Part shown: positions 25,058 through 36,400 of the stretch, piece by piece | Numbering within the stretch: the first letter of the stretch is position 1 | How the letters are laid out: each line of letters starts with the position of its first letter | Origin: Icerya purchasi | Lineage: Eukaryota > Arthropoda > Insecta > Hemiptera > Monophlebidae | Reading direction: 5' to 3' | Assembly: GCA_039619475.1 (NCBI GenBank) | Contig: CM077115.1 | Coordinates: forward strand, 593,303,643-593,367,642 | Length of the DNA: 64,000 bases | Notes under the pieces: generated by a model | The model's database searches: none | Seen by the model: only the letters and a program-made list of their open reading frames with translations | Told to the model about the DNA's origin: nothing | Made by a program: the position numbers and the translations under genes

Positions 25058-27138
25058 TCTAATCGCGTGCTTCATTGATATCAAGGGGGCATTTGATAAT
25101 GTTCGATTGGACATCTTATCTAAGATACTAGTGGAATTAGGCATATCTAAGAACTTTGCAAACCTAATACACAGTTTGTTTTCGGAGAAAACGTTGTGTT
25201 TCCAACACCCCACACAAGGGCCAGTAGACAGAACTGTCTACACTGGTTTATGTCAGGGATCAGTGTTAAGCCCGCTGCTATTTAACTTATATATCTTAAA
25301 AATCCTTAATTTAGAATTGGCGAATAACGGTTTTCTATTATCTTATGCAGATGACATTGTTCTTTGTAGTCGCAGTAGAAACCTATCTGAAGCTTCCACC
25401 TTGCTTAATCGCGATATTATACGGGTTTGCAATATCCTAAATGATCTTGGTTTGTCGATTGCTCCTTCAAAATGTTCAGCAGCAGTGTTCTCATATCGCT
25501 CAATTAACCCAATTCACAGTGTTGTTTATATTGCCGGTGCTACTGTCCCCATTTTGTCAGCACATAAGTACTTAGGTTTTATTCTCGATTCTAAATTAAA
25601 CTGGAACCATCATGTAGATTACATGTATAACAAACTTCTAAAACGGTTACCCCTACTCAAGGCCCTCTGTAATGTCAATTGGGGTAGTGATCCGTGCACA
25701 ATGAGTAAGTTATACAAAGCATACTATCGCAGTATTTTAGACTATGGTTGTTACTTCTTTAATAATTCCTCAGCAACCGATCGTAACAAATTAGGGAGGA
25801 TACAGAACACATGTTTACGACTTATAATTGATGCTTGCTTACCTACTTCTATCGCTGCTCTGGAAGTTGAAACCAAGATCCCTCCTCTCTTTGTTAGGTC
25901 ATCGTACCTAGCAGACAGGTTTCTTATGAAATACTGTCCTCCAGCCAGCTTCAATTTACTTAATTCCTATTTGGATGTTAAAAACAATTGGAGATTTAAA
26001 ACCTCCAAAATGCCTCTATTATCTTTAAGTGCGGTTAGGCTTCAGAGATATTCTTTTATTACCATACCGTCATATCCTTCATTGATCTTTAAATACCCAT
26101 ACTCACATAACTGCTTTAAGTTACAGGTAGATTTGGATTCTTTTCAGTTCGTCAATAGGCACAACGCTAGCAGAGTATTCAATGCGATAATTTCGGACCA
26201 TTGGCCGAATTTCCAACCGGTTTTTACTGATGGTTCTAAATCTTCGAATTCTGCGGGTGCTGCTTTTTTTATACCATGTCTTAACTTAACTAAAAAATTC
26301 TCTCTCCCTCGTTTTACCTCTGTGTTTAGAGTGCCGAATGTGCTGCGATTTCCAAGGCTTTGTTCTTTTTAAATTCACATCTCTTCTCTGAAAAATATCA
26401 TTATCATGTCTGATTCTATGAGTTGCTTATCAGCTTTGAAACTCTTATCGTTCAACACAAAATCCCATCCATACCTCTATAAAATCAGAAACCTAGTAAT
26501 GTTCGTTTCCGAGTCTGGCGTAGTAGTTAACTTTGTTTGGATACCAGGACATGCGGATATCTACGGTAACGAAGTGGCATTGTTTAGTTCCATATTTTCC
26601 AAACAGAGACCTATTCGAGCTCATTAGATATGCTCATAAAGAATATTGGGAGGCTACATGGGCAAATCCATTTTGCGCGCAACAGTACAAAAGAATTCAA
26701 CCTAATATTCCTAACGTTCCTTGGTTCAACCACATTACGACTGTTTCAATGAGTACCAGATCGTACATTGTTACCTTATGTCGCTTCCGGCTGGGGGTAA
26801 ACCGTCTCCCCGCTTCTTTGTACAACATGGGTTTAATTCCTTCTCCCTATTGCCAACATCCACTAGACTCGAACAAAGTGGCGGATGCTGACCACCTCAT
26901 CTTCGAATGCAATTTTTACACGACGCAAAGAATTATTTTGCTATAACTCAATAATAAATTTCCAGATCCCTCTGCCATCTAATGTCAATTCTCTCCTGGC
27001 CACCGGGAGTGCTGCAGTATACAAGCTATTATATAATTATATAGTACAATGTAATATTAATGTATAGCGTTAATTAGTTAATTAATTATATTAAATTGTC
27101 GATGGGTTGAATTTTCGACGCCCAAAAAAAAAAAAAAA
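25058..27138 (+). mobile_element. 5'-truncated RNase H-bearing LINE (I/R1/LOA-like), recent insertion
   Basis: The open frame gives RT block A (LIACFIDIKGAFDNV, from 25,058), block B (GLCQGSVLSPLLFNLY, about 25,245-25,290), the catalytic YADD (about 25,343-25,354), KYLGFILDSKLNW, and the post-RT region. RNase H begins at PVFTDGSKSS (about 26,215-26,240) and continues after a frame change (AEC..ISKALFF near 26,335-26,370, SDSMSCLSALKLLSF from 26,406, WIPGHADIYGNEVA at about 26,538-26,580). A further frame change precedes the C-terminal CRFRLGVNRLPASLYN...DADHLIFEC zinc motif (to 26,920). The element ends in GACGCCC plus a 16-A tail (27,117-27,138). RT copies RNA at the nicked target and RNase H removes RNA. 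Endonuclease and ORF1 are absent, and at least two frame breaks make it dead, although its RT core is intact over about 400 codons. A start codon at 24,975 gives an open frame that runs in from flanking DNA. Confidence 0.85.
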
Positions 27139-27151
27139 ATCTACTCGATTA
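27139..27151 (+). repeat. Right target-site duplication of LINE
   Basis: ATCTACTCGATTA, identical to 25,045-25,057. Confidence 0.85.
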
Positions 27152-29768
27152 CTGAACCAACTCTTCTCCTAAAAAGATCTGCATCGCTGTAAGGGGAGAT
27201 TAAGAGAACCACAATCATCAATGTGAAATGCTTCAGATGACGAACTATTATTTAAGGACAAAGCGACATCGTTCGCGTTCGGAATTTTAAAGAATACAAA
27301 CGATTTGTACAAAACATGCGGGGTACCGGATGCTTTAATTTCGCGTGTAGTCTACAAGTAGTTAAGAACTTGTTGCAAAATAATGGAATGCGAGAAACTT
27401 GACAATTGCACAGCAAAGAAAAATGTGTACAATTGCGAAGAGAGCAGGCGAGAAAAATACTTACAGAAATGAAGAACCTGTTCATCTCAGGGGGAAGTGA
27501 ATGAAGTCCAAAAAAATAAAAAAAAAGTAAAGTAAGTTCCATATATCCTTGATCAGGTATCATGTATTGTGTAATTAAGCTTTTCATAATGTACTTATGG
27601 ATCCCTAATGGGGATCTTGCGGGAATACTGGAGCCAGTTCCTTTCTACTTTTGGATTAACCGCCTTTACTTTCCCAGACTTTTCTCTGGCACCCGATTCA
27701 ATTTCAGATTTGGTATATAGCCGGGAGCGACTTCGATCCGGGACCGGGACGAGACAAACCCCGATAAAACCTATCACACCTCTGATTTGGTAGCCAAGCA
27801 GGTCTACGTATTAAAATACACTGAAATGTTATGTTCAGTCTTACTAAAGCTGGGGGGGGGGCACTAAACTGCGCTCTGGAGAAGCGTATCGAAAGCCTCG
27901 AATTTCATTGATATCGGCGTATGTTGAAAATTCCGTAGGGTTTCAAGGTCACCAATTCAGCGGTTTGCCGGAAAAATAAAAAACAGCATAAACCTGAATT
28001 ACCGAACTCCATTAAAGCAAGGTACGTTTACTTCGATGAGCGAAGCCAAGTACAAGATATTATTATGCCTCATCAGAGAAAAAAAAGTCGACGATAAAAG
28101 AGATTACGAGACTGTACTTAAAATTCTTAGATGAAAGATTTCACCAAAGCAGTTTAATCGTTTCCAGATAGACTCCGATCTGTTACGTTCACGGAAGATA
28201 AGGCTAAAAACGTTCGACCGAGATAGTGAATGATGAATAAATTTCTATTAAACGTCATATAGGCGTAACGCACATTGCGCTCTCACCGATGTACTACCGT
28301 AAAATTAAAATACAAATGCATTCTAAATTATAAAAGAGAACACACGCTTTCATCATTATTATTGTTCTTTGAAAATAGTAATACCGAAGACACACTGATT
28401 AATGACAAAAAATCCATTTTCATTTCCAGCTGCCAAATAAAATTTCTCCAAACGTGCAATCCTCAAAGGCTGCTAAATAACTTTTAATCCTAATCCCGGT
28501 GTCGTTAAACATCTGTTCAACCATAGGGGGCAAACGGATTAAAATTTCTCTTTCCGTATTGCATTAAATTGCCATCTGTACTAAAATAATCTCGATCGGT
28601 AGAATTTTTTTCATCAATTCATTCAATTCGAATCTCACGCGACGGGAAATTCAAATAATATATCCAATGATTAAAAATAACGTAAAATGCGTTTTTTATG
28701 GATAATATTATTATATTTTGAAAAAAATATTGCTGAAAAACGTTACCAAAAGTTACAACATCAGTTCAATCGTAAATTTTACGCATTTTACTAAAAATTA
28801 ATTTTTTATTTCGAAAAAGTTGTTTAATTTCGAAAAAATTCAAATTGTCTAATTAGTTTTTAACGTTCGGATTTTGTAAAAAATGATTGCCTGTCATAAA
28901 CGTATTTTACGTTTCAACGGATTTAGCAGAACGATGTTTGCATTTTGGCTCATTACCTACGGACATTACCCTAACGCAATCATAGTGTTCTGTGCTTTTC
29001 AATGAAGCAACGAGATTCTCGAGCTAGGCTTTACTCGAATGCAGCACCATAGTCGAGTTCACCAAAATTAAATGGTTTATGATAAAAATTTTGCAATGAA
29101 TAAACAAAAAAAAAAAAAAAAATCCATCAAGGTTGTTCACCTCTTATCACGCAGCAATTAAGAATAACGCAAACTATGAAATAAACGTTACTAAACGAAA
29201 TCAAATTTAACGAATTCGGAAAATAGCACAACAAACTAGATCATTTAAAAACTAAGGATTATTTTCAATAAAAAATAATTAGATGAGCTATCGTAGCGAT
29301 AGATCGGACAATAGTTTTGTTCGGGCAGGATATCCGGATTCTATAAATTAAGAATGTCGAAAAATTCCCCCTTTTTTTTTTTATCTTTCTTCGATACCGT
29401 ATTCAACGGATAAGATAATTTATTTATTTAAGTACATATAAAAATTTAATGTGGTCCCGGGGTGAAAACCATCCAATTAAGTCCTCTTGCGCTGAGTTAA
29501 TGTCCGTAGTTGACAAGCCTAAAAAAAAAAGTAAGTCAGTTGCGAGTGTGTCAATAATTCAACAAGTGAAAGCGTAGTTTTCTAAAGTTTCAAAACTAGC
29601 AGGATTATTGTTCGAGTTTCGAGTAATTGTTGAACAGTTTTTAATAAAGTTTTTTTTTTTTTTTTTTTTAATATTTGCCGCTAAATTATGCTATTATAAA
29701 CAGGATAATTTTTCTCTGAATTTGGTCACATTTATATATTTTTTATAAAAAGTAACTAATAAAAATAG
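27152..29768. other. No gene recognised; short GC-rich island and a LINE tail scrap
   Basis: A GC-rich patch (27,597-27,793) stands out, open on both strands, with a B-box-like ACTTCGATCC near 27,730. It could be a SINE or LTR scrap; I do not recognise it. At 29,500-29,530 TTGACAAGCCTAA plus an A-run matches the 3' terminus of the RNase H LINE family (compare 11,540 reverse complement), so it is a very short 3' end copy. The remainder is AT-rich with A/T runs at 29,105-29,122 and 29,649-29,669. Confidence 0.4.
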
Positions 29769-29781
29769 TAACGTCATCACC
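29769..29781 (+). repeat. Left target-site duplication of LINE
   Basis: TAACGTCATCACC, with one mismatch-free partner at 30,990-31,002 right after the poly(A). Confidence 0.85.
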
Positions 29782-30989
29782 CTTACCATTATCATCCTTT
29801 AAACTTATTCCTTCATATCTTTCTCTTCTGCAAAACTAGCATTTTACTGCCAAGAAAATTCCTATCCCAGCCCTTTTTTATCCTGCACAATTTCTTATAA
29901 CAATCTCCCTTACTTTTCTTTCAATATTGCACATCTTTCCAATTCTCCCAATGTATTCTACTTTCCTTTTTCCTTCAAATCCCTTTCCTGTGCAACAGTT
30001 ATACAGGAATTCCATAGTTATATCGAATCCTGTTTTTCTTCCCATATGGCTATAGTTCGAGTTGGAGCTTCTTTCATCCTTCCGAACATTAATTTATCCG
30101 AATCTTTTCGTCTCCCTTCTTTTTGTACTATCTTTACGGCCGAGTTAATGGCCATTTTACGTTCTATAATCTATATTTCCTCACATCTTTCTTCTTCTAA
30201 ATATTTAATTATCTCCGACTCCATGTGTGCTCTTAAAGCTATTTCCTCTCATTTCCCCTCCCACTCGTCTGACCTTTTTATCCACCGCATTCGCTCGTTC
30301 ATTCACACTTTTTTCTCACTTCATGCTATTCGCATTGAAATGCTCTGGGCCCCAATCATATGGGGATATTAACGAAATGACAGATTCCTTGGCTCAGATT
30401 GAATGTACCCTCGTCCCGCTTTTTTTCTTTAAAATTTCCGGTTTCTAATTTACTCCCATTGTGTAAAAAGTTTCATGTTAGATTTTGGTAAGATTTTTAC
30501 ATTTCTTCCTTTTCTAATCAACCTTCCTCTTAAATTTTTCTATCCAACCTAATCTTCCCACGCGGGATTGGTATTACGATTTTCCTTCGCTCCGCCGCTC
30601 CGTTATTGTCCCTATTATCCGTTTACGTCTGAATCATACTCTTCTTCCTACCTCACGTTTTCATTTTCATCTCGCTCTATCGTCTTAATTATCCTTTTTA
30701 TTCTGACGACAAAGCCGTCTGTGATCCTGACCATATCCTCTTTGAATGTCCATTCTTCGTGAACAAACGCACTTCTTTCTATTCTGATCTGTTATTAAAC
30801 TCCCTAACCCTTCTTACGCTTCGTATATCTTATCGTTTCCGTTGATCTCCGTTGTTCCTATCCTCAGTTCTTTTATCTTATCAATATTTGATACCGACTC
30901 TATATTTAACCGATCCTTCTCCCTCGTTTCGTTTCTGGACGAAAATCCTTTGTTGACATGCCCAAAGGGGGGTTAAAAAAAAAAAAAAA
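29782..30989 (+). mobile_element. 5'-truncated RNase H-type LINE with poly(A) and TSD
   Basis: The RNase H domain reads FTAELMAILRSI (30,135-30,170), KYLIISDSMCALKAI (30,200-30,240), then RIEMLWAPIIWG and NEMTDSLAQ in a shifted frame (30,330-30,400). The C-terminal zinc motif is VCDPDHILFECPFF (about 30,720-30,755), followed by the family tail RISYRFR. The 3' end reads TTGACATGCCCAAAGGGGGGTTAAAA plus A-run in three parts (30,952-30,989). RT is missing, so the copy is strongly 5'-truncated. A perfect 13-bp TSD marks it as a bona fide insertion. Fragments of this family occur on both strands at 5,690, 7,893 (-), 11,505 (-), 29,500 and about 34,340. Confidence 0.85.
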
Positions 30990-31002
30990 TAACGTCATCA
31001 CC
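30990..31002 (+). repeat. Right target-site duplication of LINE
   Basis: TAACGTCATCACC, identical to 29,769-29,781. Confidence 0.85.
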
Positions 31003-31556
31003 ATTAAAGCTAGCTCTTGACCGCTATGCTAGATATTCATCCGCGATGGGACATAATTTCCAAACGTTTTTGTAAAATATTATAAATACCCATACCAGTA
31101 TTAAACATGTGTGCTAGTAAAAAAACAAACGTGTAGCCTCTTCTCTAGTGGAGTTATAGTATATTTTGTTATCATTTGGTTCGAATCTGACACCATTAAT
31201 GAAACTTTTTATAGGCGATGCGATGTGCGTATATGTACACACATACGACCGAACGTTTGCAAAGATAGCGAATTTCGGCAAATCAGTTGTTTTTTGTTTT
31301 TTTTTTGTTTTTTATAAACACTATACACCGATATAACCATAACCAGCGATGAGGATATACAAAACATAACTTGTTGTTCGCCGCTATCCCCCCATTAGGA
31401 TTAATGAAGCTTTTATTACTTAAACCATAACATTAGTGTCGGATATGAATGTTTGTAGCACATCCCGACATCATCTTCCTTTTAGTATTCTCGTAGGGTT
31501 TCCTCCGGGCAGAGTCCGTGTGTACATTTTCGTAATGTTGGCGTTACCATGGAATT
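31003..31556. other. No gene recognised
   Basis: AT-rich sequence without a recognised motif. The short open frame at 31,111-31,317 ends in a T-rich run. Confidence 0.45.
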
Positions 31557-32075
31557 TTAGTTGATTAAAAAATATCCGATACCGTGTGCCATGTAAACTT
31601 CGTTCATAGATGGAATGCGATCGTGATGTAACGTCTCATCGAATACGTATTTTGATGCTAATGTTATGATGCGTAATATCTTGGACTGTTGGCGCTGAAT
31701 AGGATTTGACCTGCTGGCGCTGCCGTATAGTTCGATCCCAGATTTCCACAATGGGACGATGGCCGTCAAGTAAAGAAGCCTTTTTAGAATTAGGTTTAAT
31801 GAGCATTTCTGGCCCAATAACGGGTAGAGTGGCACTTAGCACACGCACTCGCATCTTTATTCAAACTTATGCAATGTGAAACCTCCAAGTAAGACGCTTA
31901 TCTAGAATAATATCCAGATATTTTACTGACCCAGATTGCTGAATTTCTGTGTTGTTGATTTTTACATTACGGCACGCTATTAATCTATTTGCAAAAATGA
32001 CGTGTTGCCATTTCTGTTCATTGGTACTGATTCTACAATCGGCGTTTTCCGCTTTATGGCAAATTAGATTTATAG
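31557..32075 (-). mobile_element. Jockey-clade LINE 3' fragment
   Basis: The - strand reads WQHVIFANRLIACRNVKIN, SVKYLDIILDKRLTWRFHI (about 31,870-32,030), then after a frame change GIELYGSASRSNPIQRQQSK, ILRIITLASKYVFDETLHHD and RIPSMNEVY (31,590-31,740). This is the classic thumb and post-RT region of jockey ORF2 (KYLG.xLD..LTW, YG.xLWGSA, ILR.I..A). Two frames are needed, so it is a pseudogene. It abuts an oppositely oriented RTE-like fragment at about 32,080. Confidence 0.75.
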
Positions 32076-32079
32076 TAAT

Positions 32080-32770
32080 TAATCGGTGAAACAAGAGGGA
32101 TGCTCTGTTCAGTTATGGTACAAACGATTGGAAAAGTTAGGACCGAAAGTCAATGTGAAGAAAACAGAATATATGACACAATGGGGGCAAATACAGTTGG
32201 CTCTTTCCAAGCTAATGAGGAACAATTGCCCCGAACAAGTGCCTTTAATTACCCGCGGTTCCAGGTACAGGTAGGCACATGTGCCGCAGACGCATAAATG
32301 CAGCCTCTGGCTACAATGGAAATATGTTAACGGTGTGTTATGCGACAATGCCGATTACGTATGAAATCAAAAATATACCGAAAGTTGCCCCACACGGTGG
32401 CGGAGAATGCTGGTCAGACACCAAGCAGGTTGAACAAGCACTGCACGTGATGGAAATCCGAATGCTAAGCGCAGGGTGCTCATCTAACTGACCGAATTAG
32501 GAATGAGCGTATATGTGCAGAGTGGGAGTTGCGTCCATTTTTGATAAACTCCGTGAAAGTTGATTAAGATAGTACGGGCACATAATAAGATCCCAGGGGA
32601 TAGAAAATCGTTGTCATCAGTGACATGTGAGTGTTCCAAGTGTCCGTCAAAAGAGACCAGTTGGAAGACTAAAACGTAGTTGGTTGGATAAAATTACAGC
32701 AGATCATCTCAAAGAAACTGGCATCGATCCAAGCGAAACACTCGGAGGCGTTCAATTAACCAGACAGCAA
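32080..32770 (+). mobile_element. RTE-like LINE reverse-transcriptase C-terminal fragment
   Basis: In shifting frames the text reads LGPKVNVKKTEYMT (32,135-32,180), then PRTSAFNY (KYLGS position), INAAS, AECWSDTKQVEQALHVMEIRML-like (32,395-32,465), VIDKLRE-like (about 32,540), and RPVGRLK.SWLDKI.ADHLKETGI (32,655-32,720). This order is typical of the end of RTE/BovB-like reverse transcriptases in arthropods. Several frameshifts make it a pseudogene. Confidence 0.7.
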
Positions 32771-33415
32771 TTAACATAAAAGAAAAGCTTCTTCGGAACG
32801 TCCTAAAAGTTCAAACCAAAGCAACACCTGTGTTCAGATAACATTTCACTGAATGAATGCACTCTACAATCAACCCGTTTTACCAATGTAATTCTGTGGT
32901 CGGAACTAGCTGCGCTATTAACTCGCGGTTGAAACATTTAAATGTTTTTTGAAAAAAATAAATATAAAAAACAACAGATTCGGACATCAAATAAACATTT
33001 TTAAGTTCCGCGACATGCGAAGCCCTACACATCAGATAAAATACCCGGAGGGAATGCCAGTTGAAGCGATAAGTAATAAACATAAATAATCTCATCGACG
33101 ACAAAGAAAATTGGTACAGATTCCGAATCGAATAAGGGAAAATGGAAAATAATAAACAACCGAAATCTTCCAAAAACGAAATCACCGCGGAAAGTAGCTG
33201 CCAACATTGTTCAAGCACAAGTCCGATGCCAAAAATGTGATTTCATCACATTTCATAATATTGGTCTTACTTCATTGTATACCCCAGGCGTAGGATAGAT
33301 GCGACACCTGTCGACAATGGATCATTATCACCTTTTTATGCGCGTTCTTCTAAATGTAAACGTACTTTCACGTTTCAGATAGGTATCAAACAATTTTGAA
33401 ATCGTAATTATCTGG

Positions 33416-33469
<54 letters not shown>

Positions 33470-36400
33470 GAAATGTATATACTAATAATAAAATATTCTA
33501 CCAAATAAATTCGGATGTTTAAAAATAATTAATCTATAATATAATAAAATTCATGGGAAGTATACTTTTGCAGCAACAATTAAAAACGCGTCTATTAAAT
33601 TAAATAGGAAAAACAAAAAAATAACAGCACTTAAATTTATAACTAATAATAAAAATATTGGCAATTTTTTATTTTTAGTTTATTTACGAGCCTCATAAAT
33701 ACACGGTGTTAAAAAATTCCTCTGAAATTACCATCACTTTGGTTTGTTTGTTTCTCTACATACGTCAAAGCTTTAATTTTGGACGAACCGAAATAATGTT
33801 CGGTCACACACCGCGAACTAGCGAATGGATGTGTTCTTTAGGCAATCGTTTTTAAGCAAATTTACGTAAATCTAAAGACGGTGAAACTCTATTATTTGTG
33901 TAACATTCAGCTAATCCGCCATTTTCCTTATTGAAAAAAAGTGCGCTACTCTGACACGTCTTACTCTATCTATAATAATAATACGTCACTACATTCTATA
34001 TCTGCCGATGTAATTCTAAATCTCTCTAATCGAATACTTTCATTATCTCTATTCGCTGATAAGATTGGCTTCCATTTTTTCACAACAGTCACTGCCATGT
34101 AAAAAGAACAGCAAATATATGTATATTTATCATATCGAGTTGTTACTCGACGTTCTCGTGAAGAATAATTGTTTAGATCACACATTTACACTGTAGGGTA
34201 ATCGCTTATCAAAAAACTATTCAAATGTTAAAATAACAATCGGAAAATACTCGATCGAGACGATAGACGCGCAATTGTAAAAGGTAAGCCATAATTACGG
34301 GCACGTAACAATATAAGATTTATGAATAAGCGAACTAAAAAAATTCCCTTGACAAGCCTAACAAAATAAGTCACTTCATTTCTACTCATAGGTCCCTAAT
34401 AATTATATTTTCGCGCTAGAGAACCGCGAGACAATGTGTACATTTCGAAAAAAACCATCAACAATAATAATCACAACATCACGGTAAATATATCGTAAGA
34501 AACCAACAAAAAATGCTCTCCTGAGAACTATATACAGAAAATAACGAAAATCTGTTTTCCCGCATTTCATTTATTTCACCTCAATAAAAGAACTTTTTGT
34601 TAAATCTATTTTCATTCGCATTTTCAATATTTAGCCGAAAAAAATTAGATTTTTAATTAAAATTAAATTATTGATGAATCAATATTTTTATAAGAAAAAA
34701 AAATCAAATACTAAGAACGGCTAAACACGAATAATAATACGGAGAACGCGATATGGCTAATTTATACGAATTGTTTAAATTACAAAATACTTTGGCTTGG
34801 TTTTCCAAATTCCCTTTTAAAAATCGAAAACACAATTAACATATTTATAAATAAATACGAAAAAAAAAGTTATAAATTTATTTACCTTGTCTCTACTTTT
34901 GCCAGTAAATTCGCATGGCACGACAATTTTACCGTTTCGGCTATTATAATCAGTGGAGATGAATGGTGGACCAGGGTTCGTTTAATATCATTTATCTGCT
35001 CGTCTCAAATGAAAAATACGATCCTTACAGACTAATTGCCAAAGCTTTGCGACATCAACTGAACTTATAGCAGTCAAGAAATAAAGTGTAGACAGTTGGC
35101 AGGCAAGTTCAACCATTGAAAAACTAATCATGAAAACAACGGGGTTTTACAACTATTCACTCGTAATCAGCCGAAACTATGAAATAATAATTCCCTGCAA
35201 TAGTTTCCCCTTCATAATTACGTGATTCCCGAATTCCCTAATCACAATTCGACTCCCCCAGTAGCACGTAACTATCGCTAAAGCAAATACAATACCCCAA
35301 AAGATGACCAGAATAAATCAGATTTCCTGATATGTTTATCAAAATAAGACTAGTATTTAAAAATGTTTTTTCTTTGTATTATTATGAAAAACATCAAAAA
35401 AAAAAAAACATGAAATTGAAAACAATCGCTTAGAATGCCACGGCCAGTGAATCACACAAATTGATCTCAGTGTGTACAGAAATTAGTGTAAATTCATATC
35501 GATAATTATCAAGCGCATAATATGATATTTAAACACGTGTAATAAAAGAAGTAGATACTAGGAGAGAAATTTACGGGAAAAAAAGGTACCCACCCCACCC
35601 GGTTAATACCGAATAAAATAGACAAATACCCAACGAAAAATATAACCGTTGTTGTTAGCTGAAAAATGGAAAAAATGGTAAAAATAAATCAATATTATTG
35701 TCACACAAACTGTGGCTTGGATGACAGGTTAGAAAAAGAAGTAAAATTCAACTTAATGAAATTATTTCTTCCACTTTTCAGTTCAAAAAATATTCTAAAA
35801 CTCATCGGTGGATAAAAAATTAAAAATAATAAAGTAAATGTAGAAATCAACCGAAAATATTTAAACGTAGAACGAAGAAACAATTTATTAAATGAATTAG
35901 ATCTCGAATAAGTAACGTAACAATTAACAAACGCCACATCTAAGTGTAAAACGTACATTTTCGTTACTCATTGCAAGAGATGTCGTTATTAATAAATGAA
36001 TTATCCAAACAATCTTGTGTCTCATATTTTAACGCTTATAGGAGACAGAAACTACAACTAATTTTTTTTTTTTTTAACAAAGCATATTGCACTATATTTC
36101 TTCTTTTTTTTTAAATATACATTCAAGCTGCAATTTCAAAAAAAATATTATATTTAAAGCAAATTTGATACTCGTTCATTTTTCAAAATAATTTTATCGC
36201 ATTTTTCGACGCACAGAAAACGGGTACATTATGTAATTTTATAATACGCAACATCGTAAAACATGTATTATCAACCATTATTAAATGTACGGGATGGGAA
36301 AATTAGATGTACCCATGTGCCAGTGGAATACCGGAATAATTAATGTAGGTAGTAAATTTCACATTATGCAATTTATACATAGTAGTATATTCATTAATTG

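Noticed and set aside
27597..27793. Open frames on both strands in a GC-rich patch, one with a B-box-like site
   Set aside because: No protein motif, and no A box or cloverleaf to support a SINE or tRNA; left unassigned.
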